27,229 bases of DNA from CAYLLT01 sp964591605. Its GTDB lineage: Bacteria > Planctomycetota > Phycisphaerae > UBA1845 > PWPN01. The position numbers and the translations under genes were made by a program. The DNA is taken from NCBI GenBank assembly GCA_964591605.1, contig CAZQEN010000060.1, forward strand, positions 1 through 27,229, in the 5' to 3' direction. The notes under the pieces were generated by a model. That model had not been told where the DNA came from, searched no databases, and saw nothing but the letters and a program-made list of their open reading frames with translations. Shown here in pieces: positions 24,568 through 27,229 of the stretch (positions within the stretch are counted from its first letter, which is position 1; the number at the start of each line of letters is the position of its first letter).

Positions 24568-25215
24568 TTACCGCGTCAGGACGGCCGTGGGCCAGGTGCT
24601 GGGGTCGACATACCAGTAGAGGTCGTCGCCGACGGTGGGGAACTGCTGGCCGAGGTCCTTGTCTTCGAGGATGACGTAGAGGCCGATGCGGGGGTGCTCG
24701 GCGGGGTCCCAGCCGTAGAGGGCCTCGGCGGGGATGTGGCCTTCGATGGTGTACGTGGGGCCGTCGCGGCGGGCGGCGACCTGGATCAGGCCGGCGTCCG
24801 GGAGCGGGGCGTCTTCGGTGGCCCGCTGGATCTTGGCGGGGCCGGCCGTGGGGCGGCGTCCGTCGGGGCCGCCGCCGCTGGGGAGAAAATAGAACTTCTG
24901 GCAGTAACGCGAGGCCCGTTTGAGGTCGCGCGTGTCGCGCATGTCGGTCATGACGCGGAGGTTGTCGCCCTTCCAGAACTGCTTGGGGTTGCACTGGAAC
25001 GGGCTCTTGCGGCCGCGGACGCGGGCGGCGACGAACAGGCCGCTCTCGTTCCAGCCGGCGTAGAGGTCGGCGTAGCGCTCCTGGTTGTCCAGCCCGCTCC
25101 AGTCGGGCAGAAGGTGCTCGCTGGTCCAGTCGTCGAGGTCGCCGTCGACGTCCGGCGACTCGCGGTAGTGCAGCGGGAACTCGAACTTGAAGAGATATCG
25201 ATTGGGGACGAGCAT
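24568..25215 (-). CDS. CBM9-like domain protein conserved in planctomycetes
   Basis: 215 residues from ATG 25215, 11 bases after the stop of the small membrane protein. No signal peptide is seen. The sequence reads as one beta-sandwich of the CBM9/DOMON-like type: 'VDGDLDDWTSEHLLPD' (a common opening), 'YADLYAGWNESGLFVAARV', 'KGDNLRVMTDMRDTRDLKRAS', 'YCQKFYFLPSGGG', then 'YTIEGHIPAEALYGWDPAEHPRIGLYVILED' and 'DPSTWPTAVLTR' at the end. CBM9 domains bind carbohydrate ends, and such domains often stand near glycosidases. The lack of an export signal is odd for a sugar-binding protein. I recall similar planctomycete proteins from memory but cannot prove it; role unknown. Confidence 0.65.
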   Translation of the reverse strand: MLVPNRYLFKFEFPLHYRESPDVDGDLDDWTSEHLLPDWSGLDNQERYADLYAGWNESGLFVAARVRGRKSPFQCNPKQFWKGDNLRVMTDMRDTRDLKRASRYCQKFYFLPSGGGPDGRRPTAGPAKIQRATEDAPLPDAGLIQVAARRDGPTYTIEGHIPAEALYGWDPAEHPRIGLYVILEDKDLGQQFPTVGDDLYWYVDPSTWPTAVLTR

Positions 25216-25226
25216 CCGATAGCCGT

Positions 25227-25424
25227 TTAGAAGCGAAGCCCGAGCACATCTTTCAGAATCAGCAGCACCAGCACCCAAATAATAAGCGTGAAGACTACGG
25301 TTGTTACCCACTGCAATCCCGTTCCCTGCACTCGTGGCTTGAGATACTCATGAACCTGACTACCTATCCAAATGATTGCACACCAGGCTCCCACGATAAT
25401 GATGACGTCGCTCAGGAACCTCAT
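25227..25424 (-). CDS. small two-helix membrane protein
   Basis: I start at ATG 25424, which has GAGGAG about 8 bases upstream, rather than at the longer upstream frame. The 65-residue product has two hydrophobic helices (about 5-22 and 40-60: 'DVIIIVGAWCAIIWIG' and 'VVFTLIIWVLVLLIL') joined by a short polar loop. No motif or family is recognised. It is followed by the CBM9-like gene after 11 bases, so the two are probably co-transcribed. Confidence 0.7.
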   Translation of the reverse strand: MRFLSDVIIIVGAWCAIIWIGSQVHEYLKPRVQGTGLQWVTTVVFTLIIWVLVLLILKDVLGLRF

Positions 25425-25602
25425 AGCTCGGGCTCCTCGAAAGCCAACAAGACGTTCGCTCTCCATTTATACTCTGCCAGCTGACACGCGACAATGAGTT
25501 ATCAAGTCGCTGCCATCCGCTCGGCGAGCCAGTGGGCCGCAGGAGCCTTACTCCAGTCTGCTATCCATGAGTGGACTCGGCCGAGCACCGCAGACCGATA
25601 GA

Positions 25603-25785
25603 CAGGTAGGGTGGGCTCCGCCCACCTCTGCTCTAGTGGGAGTCGCCAGCCGAAGGTGGGCGGAGCCCACCCTACCTGCCGCTCGCACGAGAGTCGCCAG
25701 TCGAAGGTGGGCGGAGCCCACCCTACCTGCTGCTCGAGCGAGAGTCGCCAGCCGAAGGTGGGCGGAGCCCACCCTGCCTGCTGCC
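25603..25785. repeat. palindrome array: 51-bp tandem repeat plus one inverted copy
   Basis: The unit's core is GGTGGGC-GGA-GCCCACC, 7-bp arms. Three direct copies of the 25-bp element (AGGTGGGCGGAGCCCACC, then CTACCTG or CTGCCTG) start at 25654, 25705 and 25756, exactly 51 bases apart. They share an AGTCGCCAG leader (25641, 25692, 25743). A fourth copy in opposite orientation lies at 25603-25627. The array fills most of the 353-base gap 25467-25819 between the small membrane gene and uvrA. Short open frames over it are made by the 51-base (17-codon) period. Confidence 0.85.
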
Positions 25786-25819
25786 ATTGATCCTCCGCGA
25801 TTCACTTGTGCACCGCCCT

Positions 25820-27229
25820 TCATCCGTGTGAATCTGTGTGCATCTGGGGCTGCGAAAGCGAGGCCCGCACGAGGGCCTCGAGGTGCGCCGGGTCGCACTG
25901 GTCGAGCTTCTGCAGCCAGAAGCGGACCTGATCGCAGGCGCCGAAGTTACGGATCTCGGTATTGAGCCCGACGCGCTCGATCATGACCGGCGTGACCGCG
26001 CCGCAGGGGGAGCGCAGCTCGACGCGCATGCCGTAGGTCATGTTGGTGACGATGCGGCCCCAGACGCCCGCCAGGCTCGGATGTTTGAGGCCCACCGTGA
26101 CCTTCTGCGTCCAGTCCTCTTTCACCGCAGGCTCGATCTTCTTGAGCAGGCCGAGGAACTGGGCAATGAGCGAGCCCTGCCACATCCTGGTGCCGTTTTT
26201 GGACATGGCCGACTGCGAAAGGTGCCACATGCGGCCGTTGACCTTCCACGGCTGGCGGGTTTCGGCGTCTTCGGCCAGCTTGCGGATGAGACGCATGTAC
26301 GCCTGCACGGCCCGCTTGATGAACTCGCGGGCGCCGGCCGTCGCGATCTCCTTTTTGCCGTGGACCAGGATGCGGATGTCGTCCGTGAGCCGGCCGGAGC
26401 TGCGGACGTTGACGCGGGCGTCACGGCCATAGATAGGCAGCTCGTCGCACTCGTCGAGCGGGCGCAGCGGCACCAGGCGGCGGACCTCGGCGGCGCTGAA
26501 GGCCCGCGTGGGCACGCGGAAGCTCAGGTCCAGCAGCCATGCCCCGGCCGTGCGAGCGTGGAAGAACCAGGGCGTTTCGCTGCCGGGCATCTTGATCTCG
26601 ACGCGGCTGCGGTGGTTGTAGTCGGTGGCGGCGAATTTGCCCTTGCCGGCGGCCTCGATCTGGTCGACGACCCATTCGAGGGCCTCGCCCTCCCAGCGGC
26701 AGGCCTCGCCGCGATGGGCGACGCGGTCGCGCGTGTGCCAGCGCCGGCCGTTGACCTCCCAGGGCATCCTGGCGTCGCCGAGGTCTTCGAGCATCGCGTC
26801 ATCCGCATCCAAAGAGCCGCGGGCTTCAGCCCGCGCGGTCTCTGTACGTGGGTGAACGCCCAACTGCGCTCCGATGCCGGCGTCTTCAGCAAGCGAGGCG
26901 CTCAGCTCGGTTCCGGAAACCGCGCGGGCTGAAGCCCGCGGCTCTTGGGCGGCACCGGCGGCATCCATCGTGGTCGCAGGCATTCCCTCAGGCGGGACGA
27001 CCGCGCGGGCTGAAGCCCGCGGCTCTTTGAGCGCGTCCGGCACAGCGATCAACGCGGCGCGCACAGCGCGGGGCGAGGCGGTCAGCACGTCCTTGAGGAT
27101 CGCGCCGGTGTGCGATCCCTTCGCCGCGGCGATGGCTTCGGGCGGGCCCTCGGCGACGATCTCGCCGCCGCCGCTGCCGCCCTCGGGGCCCAGGTCGATG
27201 ACCCAGTCGGCGGTCTTGATCACGTCGAG
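25820..27229 (-). CDS. uvrA: excinuclease ABC subunit A (UvrA), 5' partial, with long C-terminal extension
   Basis: The frame is open to the window edge (27229), so 469 C-terminal residues are visible. The first about 50 residues end the second ABC ATPase domain: 'DVIKTADWVIDLGPEGGSGGGEIVAEG', then 'SHTGAILK', as in all UvrA proteins, which bind damaged DNA and load UvrB. Beyond this comes an extension of more than 350 residues that ordinary UvrA lacks. It opens with a linker carrying three in-frame palindromic repeats (peptides EPRASARAV twice, plus one inverted copy). Then come two related modules: 'PWEVNGRRWHTRDRV...' (26735-26764) and 'PWKVNGRMWHLSQSA...' (26222-26254), each followed by matching helical and beta segments. 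The last residues 'MHTDSHG' are coded by a dispersed-repeat-like sequence. I cannot give the extension a function. Similar long UvrA proteins exist in planctomycetes as I recall. Confidence 0.85.
   Translation of the reverse strand, partial: LDVIKTADWVIDLGPEGGSGGGEIVAEGPPEAIAAAKGSHTGAILKDVLTASPRAVRAALIAVPDALKEPRASARAVVPPEGMPATTMDAAGAAQEPRASARAVSGTELSASLAEDAGIGAQLGVHPRTETARAEARGSLDADDAMLEDLGDARMPWEVNGRRWHTRDRVAHRGEACRWEGEALEWVVDQIEAAGKGKFAATDYNHRSRVEIKMPGSETPWFFHARTAGAWLLDLSFRVPTRAFSAAEVRRLVPLRPLDECDELPIYGRDARVNVRSSGRLTDDIRILVHGKKEIATAGAREFIKRAVQAYMRLIRKLAEDAETRQPWKVNGRMWHLSQSAMSKNGTRMWQGSLIAQFLGLLKKIEPAVKEDWTQKVTVGLKHPSLAGVWGRIVTNMTYGMRVELRSPCGAVTPVMIERVGLNTEIRNFGACDQVRFWLQKLDQCDPAHLEALVRASLSQPQMHTDSHG
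26811..26838 (-). repeat. palindromic repeat inside uvrA, copy 1 (inverted relative to the others)
   Basis: On the + strand the reverse complement of the unit found at 18832-18859; core CGCGGGCTTCAGCCCGCG. In the coding direction it reads TARAEARGSL, in frame and without stops. Confidence 0.8.
26920..26946 (+). repeat. palindromic repeat inside uvrA, copy 2
   Basis: Same unit (CCGCGCGGGCTGAAGCCCG, then CGGCTCTT). On the coding strand it encodes EPRASARAV in frame. Confidence 0.8.
27001..27028 (+). repeat. palindromic repeat inside uvrA, copy 3
   Basis: Same 28-base unit as at 18832-18859. On the coding strand it encodes KEPRASARAV. Copies 2 and 3 are about 80 bases apart. Confidence 0.8.

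Noticed and set aside
25603..25785. CRISPR array
   Set aside because: The copies are palindromic with nearly identical sequence between them, one copy is inverted, and no cas gene is present.
25548..25965. Open frames on both strands across the 51-bp repeat array
   Set aside because: They exist only because the repeat period is 17 codons; the peptides repeat exactly with the DNA unit and lack start signals.

Overview
The window is a GC-rich stretch of what looks like a planctomycete chromosome, probably from the Phycisphaerae or a relative. The evidence is indirect: a PEP-CTERM secreted protein, a HAF-repeat/thrombospondin-3 giant secreted protein, a dockerin-tailed GH5-like enzyme, a GH127 enzyme, a Tat-exported DUF3500 protein, a UvrA with a long C-terminal extension, an archaeal-type GlmM, and several families of short palindromic repeats. 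No plasmid, phage or integrative element backbone and no rRNA is present. One tRNA (Val, UAC) was found.

Layout. 1-1153: 3' part of an ABC-transporter solute-binding protein (+). 1432-2190: PEP-CTERM protein (-). 2485-4636 (-): a redox/heme block read as rex, a small zinc-ribbon membrane protein, then hemB. 4907-7502 (+): a secreted helical protein and the ribosome-assembly GTPase der. 7832-10360 (+): an 842-residue HAF/TSP3 secreted protein with its own promoter and a clear terminator. 10659-13156 (-): a polytopic glycosyltransferase-like membrane protein, shikimate kinase aroK and tRNA-Val. 13314-18788 (+): a YyaL/DUF255 thioredoxin-domain protein, a secreted protein with an internal domain duplication, a GlmM-type phosphohexomutase and a small membrane-anchored protein. 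18864-19919 (-): Tat-exported DUF3500 protein. 20197-23826: a convergent pair of exported carbohydrate-active enzymes (GH5-like with dockerin; GH127). 23937-24512 (+): a RelE/ParE-type toxin-antitoxin pair. 24568-25424 (-): a small two-helix membrane protein and a CBM9-like protein. 25467-25819: a 51-bp tandem palindromic repeat array. 25820-27229 (-): C-terminal part of UvrA, cut by the window edge.

Most of the content is housekeeping (heme, shikimate, cell-wall sugar, ribosome assembly, DNA repair, redox sensing) mixed with exported proteins typical of a polysaccharide-degrading planctomycete. GH5, GH127, the CBM9-like protein and DUF3500 could together serve plant or algal polysaccharide use, but they are not one operon.

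I do not see a clearly new multi-gene system. The signals I consider most worth following are: (1) an 18-bp perfect palindrome present three times, in both orientations and always in frame, inside the uvrA coding sequence and once more between genes; (2) a duplicated domain in the UvrA C-terminal extension; (3) a duplicated, unassigned domain in a secreted protein; and (4) promoter-to-start spacing that suggests leaderless mRNAs for rex and the YyaL gene. All assignments come from reading the sequence by eye; no database search was run.
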